This document shows, one piece after another, positions 28,466 through 28,830 of a DNA stretch of 28,830 bases (its first letter is position 1; every line of letters starts with the position of its first letter). Source of the stretch: Nemertoderma westbladi (taxonomy: Eukaryota > Xenacoelomorpha > Nemertodermatida > Nemertodermatidae); NCBI GenBank assembly GCA_032718475.1, contig JAUCBJ010000353.1, positions 1 through 28,830 of the forward strand. The letters run 5' to 3'. The notes beneath the pieces were generated by a model. The model ran no database searches, was not told where the DNA came from, and worked only from the letters and a program-made list of their open reading frames with translations. Position numbers and translations under genes: made by a program.

Positions 28466-28580
28466 TTTATTGTTTTGGTTAGAAAAGCCCACCACTGTAA
28501 CCTGCTCATTTCCGTTAATTAAGAAATCTAGTTTTGTTTATTGTTTTGGTTAAAAAACACCGCCACTGTAACCTGCTCCT
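28466..28580 (+). repeat. 71-bp imperfect tandem duplication
   Basis: TTTATTGTTTTGGTTA begins at 28466 and 28537, and both copies continue to CACTGTAACCTGCTC with small differences between (GCCCACCA against CACCGCCA). Confidence 0.8.
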
Positions 28581-28830
28581 TTTGCCACAGGTACGCATAT
28601 GAAAAATAACCGTTATTCCTCACATTAACAACATCAGATGTTAATGTTCGGTGTTGGTACCATTGAGAGCTTGCGGTACAAGGATTGCATATGTAACAAT
28701 GTCTGAGTTTCGTTGAGAAACAGCTGATATCTAGGCGTTCAAAGATTGCAGGAATTATCATTCCTGATAAAATAATCCCAGACAACGGCACGGATGCTAA
28801 TGTGAAGAATTGAAAGACTGCAGGTGCAAT

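Larger units (their letters stand above)
26308..28830. other. Upstream region of the astacin gene and intergenic DNA, no gene seen
   Basis: The first 50 bases hold the presumed 5' UTR; no convincing TATA box is present. Further features are a 10-bp stem hairpin around a GC-rich loop (26700-26744) and a 71-bp tandem duplication (28466-28580). Remaining open frames (27080-27328, 28235-28429, 28528-28791) have no recognisable domain. Confidence 0.5.

Overview
The window is nuclear DNA of a metazoan, probably a marine invertebrate; I cannot name the species. Evidence: AT-rich intergenic DNA, AATAAA poly(A) signals, a mitochondrial pyruvate dehydrogenase phosphatase, a secreted astacin-type metalloprotease with LDL-receptor class A repeats, BEL/Pao-type LTR retroelements, a LINE remnant and a MITE. 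There are no operons, bacterial-style genes, tRNA/rRNA genes or CRISPR arrays.

Layout. 1-3523 (minus strand) is the 5' part of an LTR retroelement (copy A): 5' LTR, a 2-kb leader and the start of gag, running off the left edge. 3524-7152 is AT-rich intergenic DNA holding a G-run, a 16-bp perfect palindrome, a 19-copy 31-bp minisatellite and a 45-bp tandem duplication. 7153-8595 (minus) is an intact single-exon PDP gene. 8596-9813 is its upstream region plus one copy of a 230-bp dispersed repeat. 9819-21523 (plus) is a complete LTR retroelement (copy B) with two LTRs and a 5-bp target-site duplication GACAT. 21529-24614 holds the inverted partner of the 230-bp repeat, a LINE C-terminal remnant and a 391-bp MITE. 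24628-26307 (minus) is an intact single-exon astacin protease gene. 26308-28830 has no recognisable gene.

The most interesting object is copy B. Apart from one deletion in the 3' LTR, its LTRs look identical, so it inserted recently. Yet its only long ORF (1347 codons) carries gag, three zinc knuckles and an aspartic protease, then jumps in frame to the last few residues of the RNase H region. Reverse transcriptase, most of RNase H and integrase are absent, so it looks like a non-autonomous element moved in trans. Downstream lies a broken third coding region with an extra CCHC zinc knuckle that I do not recognise from BEL/Pao elements. Copies A and B belong to related but diverged subfamilies and lie head to head around the PDP gene. 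Each has expanded different tandem arrays in its leader.

The astacin gene has an intact zinc-binding helix, but the Met-turn that follows it has lost both the methionine and the tyrosine. The protein ends in SDEL, a KDEL-like tetrapeptide, within a truncated last LDLa repeat.
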